From the NCBI RefSeq assembly GCF_000389965.1, contig NC_021191.1, forward strand, positions 2,171,501-2,235,500: a DNA stretch of 64,000 bases, read 5' to 3'. The translations under genes and the position numbers were made by a program. The stretch comes from Actinoplanes sp. N902-109. GTDB taxonomy: Bacteria; Actinomycetota; Actinomycetes; Mycobacteriales; Micromonosporaceae. Below are positions 7,718 through 15,182 of the stretch, in pieces (positions within the stretch are counted from its first letter, which is position 1; each line of letters begins with the position of its first letter). The notes beneath the pieces were generated by a model that was not told where the DNA came from, ran no database searches, and saw nothing but the letters and a program-made list of their open reading frames with translations.

Positions 7718-8485
7718 TCAGGCGGTGGCTGCAGCGGTGGTGGTGGCCGCAGCGGCGGCGCGGCGGGCGGCGAGGCGCCAGCGGAGCACGATGGTGGTGG
7801 TGAGGCCGATGCCGATGGCGGCCGGGGCCAGGGTGAGCGGGTTCAGGGAGCCCGGGGCGGCCACCGCGGCGCCGATCACGGCGTACGAGACCGCCGACGG
7901 GATGGACGCCAGTGTGGTGCCGAGCAGGTAGCGCTTGCGGCAGACCGACGTGGTGCCGTACGCATAGCCGATCAGGCCGAACGGGGCCAGCGGGAGGAAC
8001 CGGACCAGCAGCACCGCCGCCAGGCCGCGGCGGTTGAGCCAGCCGTCGAGGCGCTTCATGCGGCTGCCGTTCTTGGCACCCAGGACACCCCGGCCGGCCC
8101 AGCGGCCCGCGTAGTAGGTGGCGACCGCGGCGATCACGGCGGCGGCCAGGGCGGTGGCCGCACCCGTGGCCGGGCCCAGCAGCGCGCCGCAGGCCAGCGT
8201 GATGGCCGTGCGGGGGACCAGCACCGACAGGAGCAGCCCGCCCACCACGGCGACCGCCACAGCGGCGGCCGGGCCGAGGGCGACGACCGAGTCGGCGATC
8301 GACTGCAGCGGCAGGACCGCGGCGGCCACGCCGAGCCCGGCGACGATCGCGCCGAGAATGCCGAAGCGGACGAGGCGGCGACGCCACCCCATCGGCGCCG
8401 CAGCGAGTTCGGGGAGCTGCTGGCTGGCCTGAGAGTCCGCGGCGGGGAGGTCGGTGCCCCGCGGGGCGATCAGGGAGTCAGTCAT
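7718..8485 (-). CDS. TVP38/TMEM64-type (SNARE-associated/DedA-like) membrane protein
   Basis: A ~255-residue integral membrane protein of the VTT/DedA superfamily. After a ~35-residue hydrophilic N-terminus come several membrane segments. The signature loop is around VPRTAITLACGALLGPATGA, followed by a long helix (AAAVIAAVATYYAGRWAGRG), a basic loop (KNGSRMKRLDGWLNRRG) and RFLPLAPFGLIGYAYGTTSV, typical of the family. The ATG at 8485 gives the usual short N-terminus, with AAGGCGG some 9 bases upstream. It lies 43 bp downstream of gatD on the same strand, so it may be co-transcribed with murT-gatD. DedA relatives are linked to membrane lipid handling. A link to lipid II is only suggested by position. 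Confidence 0.85.
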   Translation of the reverse strand: MTDSLIAPRGTDLPAADSQASQQLPELAAAPMGWRRRLVRFGILGAIVAGLGVAAAVLPLQSIADSVVALGPAAAVAVAVVGGLLLSVLVPRTAITLACGALLGPATGAATALAAAVIAAVATYYAGRWAGRGVLGAKNGSRMKRLDGWLNRRGLAAVLLVRFLPLAPFGLIGYAYGTTSVCRKRYLLGTTLASIPSAVSYAVIGAAVAAPGSLNPLTLAPAAIGIGLTTTIVLRWRLAARRAAAAATTTAAATA

Positions 8486-8528
8486 GCAGGCGAACCGCCT
8501 TCTTCTTGGTCGGTGCTGGTCAGAGGGG

Positions 8529-9242
8529 TTATCCGGCGCTCGCTGCTGCGAGTCGTTCGCCGCGGAGCCGCTCGGCCCACGTGTCGTCCAGGGGTGCAAG
8601 ACTATCCGCGCCGATGGCCCATCGCAGTAGCAGATCGGCTATCGCTGGGTTGCGAGCGAGTGCGGGGCCGTGTGCGTAGGTGCCGAGGATCTTTCCGTAC
8701 CAAGCGCCCTCGGTCTGCCCGTCATTCCCGATGCCGGCGGTGACCCGGGCGAGCGGGGCGACGCCCGGGCCCAGGTGGGTGCGGCCGCCGTGGTTCTCGA
8801 AGCCGGTCAGCGGGGGCAGGCCCAGGCGCGGGTCGATGTCGCCGCGCACCTCGCCGACCGCCCGGGTCTCGCCCCGGTCGGAGTAGATGTCGAGCAGGCC
8901 GAGCCCCTGGCACTGTGCGCCTTTGGCGAAGAACGACGTGCCGAAGAGCTGGTAGCCCGCGCAGATGGCAAGCACTGCGGCGCCCTGGTTGACCGCACGG
9001 TGCAGGCCGCCGTCGGCGAGCAGCCGCTGGGCCGCGAGCGCCTGCGGGCCGTCCTCGCCGCCGCCGATCAGATAGATGTCGGCGGTCGCGGGCATGGCCT
9101 GGTCGGAGCGGACCTGGTAGGTCTCCACCGGGATGCCACGCTGGGCGGCGCGGCGGGCGAGGATCAGCAGATTGCCCCGGTCGCCGTACGTCGACAGCAG
9201 GTCCGGATAGATCCAGACGATGCGAAGCGTGCTGTCACTCAC
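8529..9242 (-). CDS. gatD: Lipid II isoglutaminyl synthase, glutamine amidotransferase subunit GatD
   Basis: Class I glutaminase partner of MurT. Together they amidate the alpha-carboxyl of D-Glu in lipid II to D-isoglutamine. At 237 residues it is the usual size for the CobB/CobQ-type glutaminase. The nucleophile is Cys94 in AICAGYQ and the catalytic His is His191 in GTYAHGP. The N-terminal IYPDLLSTYGDRGN and the GGGEDGPQ loop are typical. The GTG start at 9242 overlaps the stop of a 14-codon mini-ORF (9239-9283) created by a 41-bp tandem duplication of the start region. It lies immediately downstream of murT. Confidence 0.95.
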   Translation of the reverse strand: MSDSTLRIVWIYPDLLSTYGDRGNLLILARRAAQRGIPVETYQVRSDQAMPATADIYLIGGGEDGPQALAAQRLLADGGLHRAVNQGAAVLAICAGYQLFGTSFFAKGAQCQGLGLLDIYSDRGETRAVGEVRGDIDPRLGLPPLTGFENHGGRTHLGPGVAPLARVTAGIGNDGQTEGAWYGKILGTYAHGPALARNPAIADLLLRWAIGADSLAPLDDTWAERLRGERLAAASAG

Positions 9243-9316
9243 GATTTGTCCTTCTCCGTTCCGCGGCGGGCCGGCTCACTCACAATTTGTCCTTTTGTTT
9301 TCCGCTGCGGGCCGGC
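9235..9316. repeat. 41-bp tandem duplication filling the murT-gatD gap
   Basis: Two 41-bp units (9235-9275 and 9276-9316) begin TCACTCAC and end GGGCCGGC, with a handful of differences. On the minus strand each carries the sequence AAGGACAAAT(C/T)GTGAGTGA, that is, a ribosome-binding site and a GTG start. The pair exactly fills the space from the murT stop to the first codons of gatD. Confidence 0.95.
9239..9283 (-). CDS. 14-codon mini-ORF between murT and gatD (duplicated start region)
   Basis: GTG at 9283 opens a frame reading VSEPARRGTEKDKS. Its TGA (9241-9239) overlaps the gatD GTG (9242-9240) in the arrangement GTGA. It has the same AAGGAC ribosome-binding site as gatD itself. A ribosome finishing this peptide would stop exactly on the gatD start, so termination-reinitiation is plausible. 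Whether the peptide has any role of its own cannot be told. Confidence 0.5.
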   Translation of the reverse strand: MSEPARRGTEKDKS

Positions 9317-10537
9317 TCAGTTGACACGGTCCAGCTCCGCTCGGATGTCCTGGAACGCCGTGTAGTTGGCGATCACTTCGAGACGACCCGGCGGGGTGAG
9401 CTGGACTGCCTCGTCAAAAGTAGTCACGTGCCGGAACGCCACATCGTTCACTTCGAGGCGTACGGCGAGGTCGTACGCACGGTCACCGGTGATGAGCACC
9501 GGCCGGCCGCGCAGCGGGGAGAAGTCGACGTCGTACAGCCATGAGGTGTCGAATCCGTCGGGGTCACGCGCGTTGATGGAGAGCAGTGTCGGCGCCACGT
9601 CGGCCATGTCGAAGGCCTCGAGCCAGCTGGCCGGGTTCTTGGCCAGCAGCAGCCGGATGTTGCGCCCGTCGCGGTCGACCTGGGCGTAGCGGCCCGCCAC
9701 CGAGGCAACCGTGGCGAGCCGGGGCACCGCCTCGATCGGGCGCACGCCGAACTCGGCGGCCACGGCCAGCGCGGTGGCCGCGTTGCCCAGGTTTACCTGG
9801 CCGGGCAGCTGCAGCTTGACCAGGTGCCAGTCGCCGCGCGGGTCGATCACGCCGTCCTCCTCGACCCGCCACTGGGCCTGCGGCCGGCGCAGCGGGCACC
9901 CGGTGCACCACCAGTCGCCCTGCGCCCGGTTGATCGGCGAGCCGCACTCCGGGCAGACCCAGGAGTCGTCGGTCCACCGCTGACCGGCGCTGAACCAGCT
10001 GACGTGGGTGGTGCCGGCGGCGGACCACACCACCATCGGATCGTCGGCGTTCGCGACCACGTGCACGTCGGGGTGCGCGGCGAGGGCCGTGCGCCACATC
10101 TGAGCCATCATCGACACCTCCTTCGCCCGGTCGAGCTGGTCGCGCGACAGGTTGAGCAGCGCCACCACCCGGGGGTTGGTCTCCTGGATGACCCGCGGCA
10201 GGTAGTGCTCGTCGACCTCGAGCACGGCGAACGGGGTGGCGCCCGCCTTGGCCAGCGCCGAGGTGTGCCCGGTGGGCATGTTGGCGCCGAACGAGTTGGT
10301 GGCGACCGGGCCCAGCACGCCGAGCGCGGCGGCGGTGAACCGGGTCGTGGTGGTCTTGCCGTTGGTGCCGGACACGAGCGCGATGGCCCGCCCGGCCGCC
10401 AGGTTGCGCAGCAGGTCGGGATCGATCATCAGACCGATCTTGCCGCCGATCACCGAGCCGTCGCCGCGTCCCGCCGCGCGTGAGAGCGCGGCCGCCGTGC
10501 GCGAGACGGAGCTCGCGACCTTGGCCCTCATGGGCAT
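9317..10537 (-). CDS. murT: Lipid II isoglutaminyl synthase, Mur-ligase-like subunit MurT
   Basis: ATP-dependent Mur-ligase-fold subunit that, with ammonia from GatD, amidates D-Glu of lipid II. The central-domain P-loop is SGTNGKTTTTRF. A four-cysteine zinc ribbon characteristic of MurT is inserted in the middle (CPECGSPINR and WWCTGCPLRR). DNLSRDQLDR-like and INARDPDGFDTSWLYDVDF regions complete the family pattern, the latter from the C-terminal DUF1727-type domain. The chosen ATG at 10537 (MPMRAKVASSV) gives ~406 residues. A GTG at 10552 or 10579 would lengthen it slightly. First gene of the murT-gatD(-TVP38) unit. Confidence 0.95.
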   Translation of the reverse strand: MPMRAKVASSVSRTAAALSRAAGRGDGSVIGGKIGLMIDPDLLRNLAAGRAIALVSGTNGKTTTTRFTAAALGVLGPVATNSFGANMPTGHTSALAKAGATPFAVLEVDEHYLPRVIQETNPRVVALLNLSRDQLDRAKEVSMMAQMWRTALAAHPDVHVVANADDPMVVWSAAGTTHVSWFSAGQRWTDDSWVCPECGSPINRAQGDWWCTGCPLRRPQAQWRVEEDGVIDPRGDWHLVKLQLPGQVNLGNAATALAVAAEFGVRPIEAVPRLATVASVAGRYAQVDRDGRNIRLLLAKNPASWLEAFDMADVAPTLLSINARDPDGFDTSWLYDVDFSPLRGRPVLITGDRAYDLAVRLEVNDVAFRHVTTFDEAVQLTPPGRLEVIANYTAFQDIRAELDRVN

Positions 10538-11029
10538 CTTCCCGTCCGTCACGGCGACGAGGGTACCGGAAACGGACACTACGTCGAGTGGCGCCGGGAG
10601 CGCCTGTGGACAGCGGGGAAGACAGTCTTCGATGGTCCGCCGAACGGCCGGGTGGGATCCCCCGTCCGTGGTGGCATTCCCGCCGGTAGGGACGTTTCAA
10701 GGGGTATTCGACCGATCTTGACACGCCCTCCGAGCAGGCCGGCTGCACGTTTTTCTGTGTTCTGATTCACCCGTAACCTTCGACGCTCGGTAGCGGTTCC
10801 GGTACTTTGCGTGGCGGCATTTGTCACACCTTGCTTGCAAACCGGACATGCGTTCACATGCCAAACACGGAGAGTAGCGAAACGAGGTACTGCGAACCGG
10901 ACGAATTTCAGGTACCAAGGGTGGGCCGGTGAGCGACCGCCCACCGCTCGTACCGAACGGACTACGCCGAGCCCTGCCCCGGTCCGTACGGCACGACCAC
11001 GAGAACCTGGAAAGACCAACAAAGGCATC
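10538..11029. other. intergenic region between murT and the riboswitch
   Basis: About 490 bp between divergent transcription units. It should hold the murT promoter (minus strand) and the promoter of the riboswitch RNA (plus strand). It is noticeably less GC-biased around 10740-10920 than the genes beside it. No gene is convincing here, and the short open frames overlap the riboswitch. Confidence 0.5.
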
Positions 11030-11165
11030 GGGGGGCAGGGACGGGGGACCCATTTCCGGTCCGCCGCGAGCCGGCAACGGCTTGCGCGACCTTGGGGTGA
11101 AGTCGCCTCCCGCGACCGGGCATACCTTCCCGCCCGAACCCGACAGCTAACCTCGCAGGCGTGCC
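11030..11165 (+). ncRNA. c-di-AMP (ydaO-yuaA type) riboswitch
   Basis: The conserved blocks of the actinobacterial ydaO/c-di-AMP aptamer are present in order: GACGGGGGACCC (from 11040), CCTTGGGGTGAA (~11090-11101), then CGAACCCGACAGCTAACCTC followed by GCAGGCG (to ~11161). It stands directly upstream of a secreted NlpC/P60 hydrolase, the classic target of this riboswitch class. The gene's Shine-Dalgarno (GGAGGG, 11166-11171) follows immediately, so ligand control of transcription or translation are both possible. Aptamer ends are approximate. Confidence 0.9.
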
Positions 11166-11182
11166 GGAGGGAATTCTCTACC

Positions 11183-12004
11183 GTGCACGAACGCAGTTGG
11201 AACCTGGGCCGTCGCATGTCCGTCGGCACCGGAACCGCCGCATTGTCCCTGGGTCTCTGCCTCTGCGCCGGTCAGCTGATCGCGACGCCGGCAGCGTCGG
11301 CCGCGCCCGTTGTCGCCGTCAAGGCGGCAGCCGCGGCGAAGGTCACCCCCAAGGTCACCAACTCGGCCACCCGCACCATCACCAAGGGCAAGTCGGTGAA
11401 GGTGACCGCGAAGGTCGTCAACCCCAAGACCGGCAAGGTCGTCACCAAGGGATCCGTACGCCTCCAGGCGCTCCGCCACGGCAAGTGGTACACCTGGACC
11501 GCGCACAGCGTGTCCTCCAACGGCACAGTCGCACTGACCGCGAAGCCGGGCGTCACGACCTGGTTCCGCACGCAGTACACCGGCTATGGCACGTTCGGCT
11601 ACGGCACCAGCGCCGGGATCAAGATCACGGTCAGCAAGCCGAAGGTCGCCACCGGCACCAAGATCCTGAACGAGGCCAAGAAGCACACCGGTGCGCTGTA
11701 CAAGTACGGCGCCTCGGGCCCCAGCCGCTTCGACTGCTCGGGCTACACCAAGTACGTGTACAAGAAGGCCGTCGGCAAGTCGCTGCCGCACAAGGCGAAC
11801 TCGCAGCAGAAGTACGGCAAGGCTGTCAGCAAGGGCAACAAGAAGGTCGGCGACCTGATCATCATGCGGTCGGGCTCGTACGGCTACCACGCCGGCATCT
11901 ACGCCGGTGGCGGCTACATGTACGACTCGCCTCACTCGGGTGCGCGGGTCGGCAAGCACAAGATCTGGAGCAGCAACTACGTCGTACGCCGTCTGGCGGC
12001 CTGA
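11183..12004 (+). CDS. Secreted NlpC/P60 cell-wall hydrolase
   Basis: A 273-residue exported peptidoglycan peptidase (gamma-D-Glu-diaminopimelate type by family). The N-terminus has basic residues (ERSWNLGRRM) and a hydrophobic core ending at an Ala-rich cleavage region (ATPAASAAP). Residues ~55-150 form a beta-rich, Lys-rich region with KVTPKVTNSATRTITKGKSV, possibly a wall-binding or Ig-like module. The C-terminal NlpC/P60 domain carries Cys185 (FDCSGYT), His236 (GYHAGIY) and His251 (SPHSG). The GTG start lies behind GGAGGG. Expression is likely set by the c-di-AMP riboswitch just upstream. A 34-bp palindrome follows the gene. Confidence 0.93.
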   Translation: MHERSWNLGRRMSVGTGTAALSLGLCLCAGQLIATPAASAAPVVAVKAAAAAKVTPKVTNSATRTITKGKSVKVTAKVVNPKTGKVVTKGSVRLQALRHGKWYTWTAHSVSSNGTVALTAKPGVTTWFRTQYTGYGTFGYGTSAGIKITVSKPKVATGTKILNEAKKHTGALYKYGASGPSRFDCSGYTKYVYKKAVGKSLPHKANSQQKYGKAVSKGNKKVGDLIIMRSGSYGYHAGIYAGGGYMYDSPHSGARVGKHKIWSSNYVVRRLAA

Positions 12005-12038
12005 CGCTCGGAGCTTCTCCGGCAAGATACATAGTTCA

Positions 12039-12072
12039 GCAGGGGCGTGACCCGATCGGGTCACGCCCCTGC
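12039..12072 (+). terminator. 34-bp perfect palindrome after the NlpC/P60 gene
   Basis: GCAGGGGCGTGACCCGA and its exact reverse complement form a 17-bp stem with essentially no loop in the DNA form, folding in RNA with a few central bases as loop. Only a weak T-rich tail (TGTCGTTT) follows, so it is a likely but not textbook terminator. Confidence 0.6.
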
Positions 12073-12422
12073 TGTCGTTTCCGGTCCGCCCCGCTGCCGC
12101 TGCCCGCAGCGGGGCCGTCGCGTTTCTGGTGACGCCGGGATGGCGGGCAGCCGGGAAGTTCGATCGCATGGCAAGCCGTTCGCCGCGCTGCCTTCCTCTT
12201 TTCTCCTCCACTTCTGCCCGCCGGGACCCTCCATATCCCTCCACCGGAAGCCTCCATAGCCGATTCACGTCCGTTTTGCGGGGAGTTTCGTGCCTCCCTG
12301 GGCGCCTTGTCGGAAAGTGGACCATGGTTGGGGCCGCTCGGCCCTCCACTCCGGCCTCACCCCGTCTGACGTGCGCATTCGTCTGCGAAGGAGCTTCGCG
12401 GACGGGGCCATTCCGGTTGCGG
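12073..12422. other. intergenic region upstream of mraZ
   Basis: No gene is seen. On the plus strand, 12206-12257 holds CTCCAC or CTCCAT four times (12206, 12229, 12239, 12252), and CTCCAC recurs at 12344. These are the reverse complement of the GTGGAG boxes just before mraZ and may be further, less regular regulator sites. Confidence 0.45.
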
Positions 12423-12458
12423 GTGGAGGGAAGTGGAGTAAGGTGGAGGGCAGTGGCA
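12423..12458 (+). promoter_or_regulatory. MraZ boxes: four direct repeats at 10-bp spacing
   Basis: GTGGAG occurs at 12423, 12433 and 12443, and GTGGCA at 12453, exactly one helical turn apart. They lie 74-109 bp before the mraZ start. MraZ proteins are known to bind short direct repeats in front of their own operon, so these are the probable autoregulatory sites of the dcw cluster. Confidence 0.8.
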
Positions 12459-12531
12459 GGCCGGGATGGACCTGCCGGCCCGAGCGACCGAGGCGGACCG
12501 CGAAACCGCCGAGTGGGCAGGGGGTTTGCCG

Positions 12532-12963
12532 ATGTTCCTCGGCACGCACACCCCACGCCTGGACGACAAGGGCCGGCTGATCCTTCCGGCGAAGTTCCGG
12601 GACGAGCTGGCGGGGGGTGTCGTGATCACCAAGGGGCAGGAGCGCTGCCTGTACGTGTTCCCGATGCCGGAGTTCCAGCGCATCGCGGGGCAGTTGCGGG
12701 ACCAGCCCGTCACCAACAAGGCCGCCCGGGCGTACAGCCGGGTGTTCTTCGCGAGTGCACACGACGAGATCCCGGACAAGCAAGGCCGGGTCACGATCCC
12801 GGGTCACCTGCGCGAGTATGCGGCGCTCGACCGTGAGCTCGTGGTGATCGGGGCCAGCACCCGCGTGGAGATCTGGGACAAGCAGTCGTGGGAGCAGTAC
12901 CTCTCGGCGAGCGAGGACGACTTCGCCGACATCGAGGAGGGGGTGCTGCCCGGCGGTCTGTAG
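12532..12963 (+). CDS. mraZ: Transcriptional regulator MraZ
   Basis: First gene of the division and cell wall cluster: a 143-residue DNA-binding protein of two AbrB-like SpoVT halves that forms rings and represses the dcw promoter. The N-terminal half shows FLGTHTPRLDDKGRLILPAK, and the second half has the matching DKQGRVTIPGHLREYA, the internal repeat of the family. The ATG at 12532 gives the canonical N-terminus (MFLGTH) behind a G-rich stretch. An in-frame ATG at 12466 would add 22 atypical residues and is not preferred. The GTGGAG repeats upstream are its likely target. Confidence 0.96.
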   Translation: MFLGTHTPRLDDKGRLILPAKFRDELAGGVVITKGQERCLYVFPMPEFQRIAGQLRDQPVTNKAARAYSRVFFASAHDEIPDKQGRVTIPGHLREYAALDRELVVIGASTRVEIWDKQSWEQYLSASEDDFADIEEGVLPGGL

Positions 12964-13040
12964 GCGTGGCATCTGCCGGCCGTGCGAAACGGTCCGGACG
13001 TCGCTGCCGCCGTACTGCGAGATCTCCACCCGCTCCCGCT

Positions 13041-13066
13041 CCTGGCGCCTCTTCCCCGGCGCCAGG
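13041..13066 (+). promoter_or_regulatory. 9-bp stem-loop between mraZ and rsmH
   Basis: CCTGGCGCC (13041-13049) pairs perfectly with GGCGCCAGG (13058-13066) across eight bases. There is no T tract. It lies in the 248-bp mraZ-rsmH gap, which otherwise holds no feature, and may be an RNA processing or attenuation element inside the dcw transcript. Confidence 0.5.
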
Positions 13067-13211
13067 CGTGTGTCCGGTAAGGGCGAGCCCGAACGGCAAC
13101 GGGCACGAGCGGATGGGGATCTGGCGGTACGGAAGACGTCCGGACATGTGCCGGGAATGACGAGAGCCGGACGAGCCGGCGGTCGGGTGACGCGCGAGAA
13201 AGAGCAGGGCT

Positions 13212-14279
13212 ATGGGGGTCGACATGGGGGAGCTGCGCGGCACGCACGTGCCGGTGCTGCTCGAGCGTTGTCTCGAGCTGATCGCCCCCGCGCTCGATCG
13301 GCCCGGAGCGGTGCATGTGGACTTCACGCTCGGCCTGGGGGGTCATGCCGAGGCGGTGCTGGACCGGCATCCCGGGGTCACCCTGGTCGGGCTCGACCGC
13401 GATCCCGAAGCGCTGGCACACGCGCGGCACCGGCTGCAGCGCTTCGCGGACCGGGTGCATCTGATGCACGCCGTGTTCGACGAACTGCCGGAGGTGCTGG
13501 CCGAGCTGGAGCTCCCGGAGTTCCACAGCGGGCTGATGGACCTGGGCGTCTCCTCGTTGCAGCTCGACGAGGCCGACCGCGGCTTCGCCTATGCCAAGGA
13601 CGCCCCGCTGGACATGCGGATGAACCAGTCCGCCGGGATCACCGCCGAGGACGTCGTCAACGGCTACGAGCCCGGCGAGCTGGTCCGCATCCTGCGGGTG
13701 TACGGCGAGGAGAAGTTCGCCACCCGGGTCGTCTCGGCGATCGTGCGCGAGCGGGCCAAGGCGCGGATCGTGTCCTCGGCGCGGCTTGCGGAGCTGGTTC
13801 GCGACGCAATCCCGGCTGCCGCACGGCGAACGGGTGGAAATCCCGCGAAAAGAACGTTTCAGGCGCTACGTATTGAGGTAAATGCGGAACTCGCCGCACT
13901 TGAGTCCGCGTTGCCGTCCGCTTTGGATCGGCTCGCTCCTCGGGGGCGGCTTGTAGTCATGTCGTACCACTCTCTGGAGGACCGGATCGTCAAGCGCGCC
14001 TTGGCGGAGCGGGCGCGCAGCACCGGTCCGGTCGACCTGCCGGTCGAGCTACCCGGGACGGGGCCGACTCTGCGGCTGCTGACCCGCGGGTCGGAGCCGC
14101 CGACCGACCAGGAAGTGGCCGACAACCCGCGGGCGGCTTCGGTGAAGCTGCGCGCGGCGGAACGGATCGACGAGCACGAGCAGGCATCGGGGGCCGGCCG
14201 CGAGCGGGCCCGGATGTCGGCGCCGGGGGGACGAGGGCGGGCACGCCCGGGGGCACGGAAGAAGGGGGAGGGGCATTGA
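13212..14279 (+). CDS. rsmH: 16S rRNA (cytosine(1402)-N4)-methyltransferase RsmH (MraW)
   Basis: SAM-dependent methyltransferase that modifies C1402 of 16S rRNA in the ribosomal P site. The 355 residues include the SAM-binding motif VHVDFTLGLGGHAEAVL, then GLDRDPEALA, the family-specific SSLQLDEADRGFAYAKD and PLDMRMNQS, and near the C-terminus GGNPAKRTFQALRIEVN and VMSYHSLEDRIVKRA. Two starts are close together: ATG 13212, or ATG 13224 (MGELRGTHVPV) with GGGGG five bases upstream, which matches relatives better. The TGA overlaps the TTG start of the next gene. Confidence 0.96.
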   Translation: MGVDMGELRGTHVPVLLERCLELIAPALDRPGAVHVDFTLGLGGHAEAVLDRHPGVTLVGLDRDPEALAHARHRLQRFADRVHLMHAVFDELPEVLAELELPEFHSGLMDLGVSSLQLDEADRGFAYAKDAPLDMRMNQSAGITAEDVVNGYEPGELVRILRVYGEEKFATRVVSAIVRERAKARIVSSARLAELVRDAIPAAARRTGGNPAKRTFQALRIEVNAELAALESALPSALDRLAPRGRLVVMSYHSLEDRIVKRALAERARSTGPVDLPVELPGTGPTLRLLTRGSEPPTDQEVADNPRAASVKLRAAERIDEHEQASGAGRERARMSAPGGRGRARPGARKKGEGH

Positions 14280-15178
14280 GCGAACGCATGACAACGGCAG
14301 CGCGGTCGGGGGGCCGGATCGCGAGCCAGGGGGACAAGAGCCGCAAGAAGACGACCGGTGCCGAGGGAACGCTTGCGCGGGGGGCGCGGCATTTCCCGGT
14401 ACGGGGCACCGCGGCGTTGCAGCTGGACGCCGAGCCCCAGCGGGCCGACCAGGCGCGCGACGGTGTGGCCAGGCCGCGGCTGCAGGTGGCTCCGCCGGCG
14501 CCGATCAACGCGCCGCGGGCGCCGTTCATCGCGCTGGTGTCCGGGGTCGTGGTGGTCGGTGTGCTCGGCATCTTGCTGATCAACACGAAGACGGCAGAGA
14601 ATTCGTTCAAGCTCGACTCGTTGCAGAAGCAGCAGTCCACGCTGGACACCCAGCAGCAGTCGCTGGAGAACGAGATCGCCGCCCGTAACATGCCGGGCAA
14701 CCTGGACGCGGCGGCCCGTGCGCTGGGCCTGGTCAAGGCCGACTCGCCGGCCTACATCCGGCTGCCCGACGGGAAGATCATCGGGGTCATGACGCCGGGC
14801 AAGGGCCAGACCTCGGTCACCGCGCAGGACCCGGACGCCACGGCCGAGGGGTCCACCCCGGCCGCGACCGGCGCCGGGCAGACGTCCGGCCTGACCGGCA
14901 TCGGACAGCAGGCGGGGACGCCGGGTGCCGGGCTGACCGCGGGCGTGCCGGGGGGCACGGGCACCGGGCAGGTCGCCGGGGCCACCGGCACCGGGCAGGC
15001 CGCGGGGACGGTCGGCGCCGGACCGGCCGTGGGCGCCGGGCAGGTTGCGGGGGCGACCGGCACGGGGCAGGTCGCGGGGGCGACCGGCACCGGGCAGGCC
15101 CCTGGAGCGGCGAACACCGGGTCGGTTGCGGGGGCGACGGACGCGGGTGGGGCCACCGCCGGCGTAGCAGGGCAGTAA
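14276..15178 (+). CDS. ftsL: FtsL-like septum protein with a Gly/Ala/Thr-rich repeat tail
   Basis: Occupies the ftsL position between rsmH and ftsI, where single-span FtsL/DivIC proteins scaffold the divisome with FtsQ/FtsB. Topology fits: cytoplasmic N-terminus of ~80 residues, one membrane helix (FIALVSGVVVVGVLGILLI), then a short coiled coil (LDSLQKQQSTLDTQQQSLEN) and an ARALGLV-type end. Beyond that a ~120-residue tail is unusual: ~9-residue units of the type GTGQVAGAT repeat about seven times. Start TTG 14276 overlaps the rsmH stop (TTGA) with GGAGGGG ahead. ATG 14288 is the alternative. Family identity rests on topology and synteny. Confidence 0.8.
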   Translation: MSERMTTAARSGGRIASQGDKSRKKTTGAEGTLARGARHFPVRGTAALQLDAEPQRADQARDGVARPRLQVAPPAPINAPRAPFIALVSGVVVVGVLGILLINTKTAENSFKLDSLQKQQSTLDTQQQSLENEIAARNMPGNLDAAARALGLVKADSPAYIRLPDGKIIGVMTPGKGQTSVTAQDPDATAEGSTPAATGAGQTSGLTGIGQQAGTPGAGLTAGVPGGTGTGQVAGATGTGQAAGTVGAGPAVGAGQVAGATGTGQVAGATGTGQAPGAANTGSVAGATDAGGATAGVAGQ

Positions 15179-15182
15179 AGCG

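Noticed and set aside
7454..8743. A 429-codon plus-strand frame with Gly/Arg/Ala-rich sequence
   Set aside because: It runs through the 25-bp repeat array and is antisense to the TVP38-like gene and gatD. The composition is that of a shadow frame.
10929..11150. A 73-codon ORF (MSDRPPLVPNG...) upstream of the NlpC/P60 gene
   Set aside because: It overlaps the c-di-AMP riboswitch aptamer and has no Shine-Dalgarno or conserved look.
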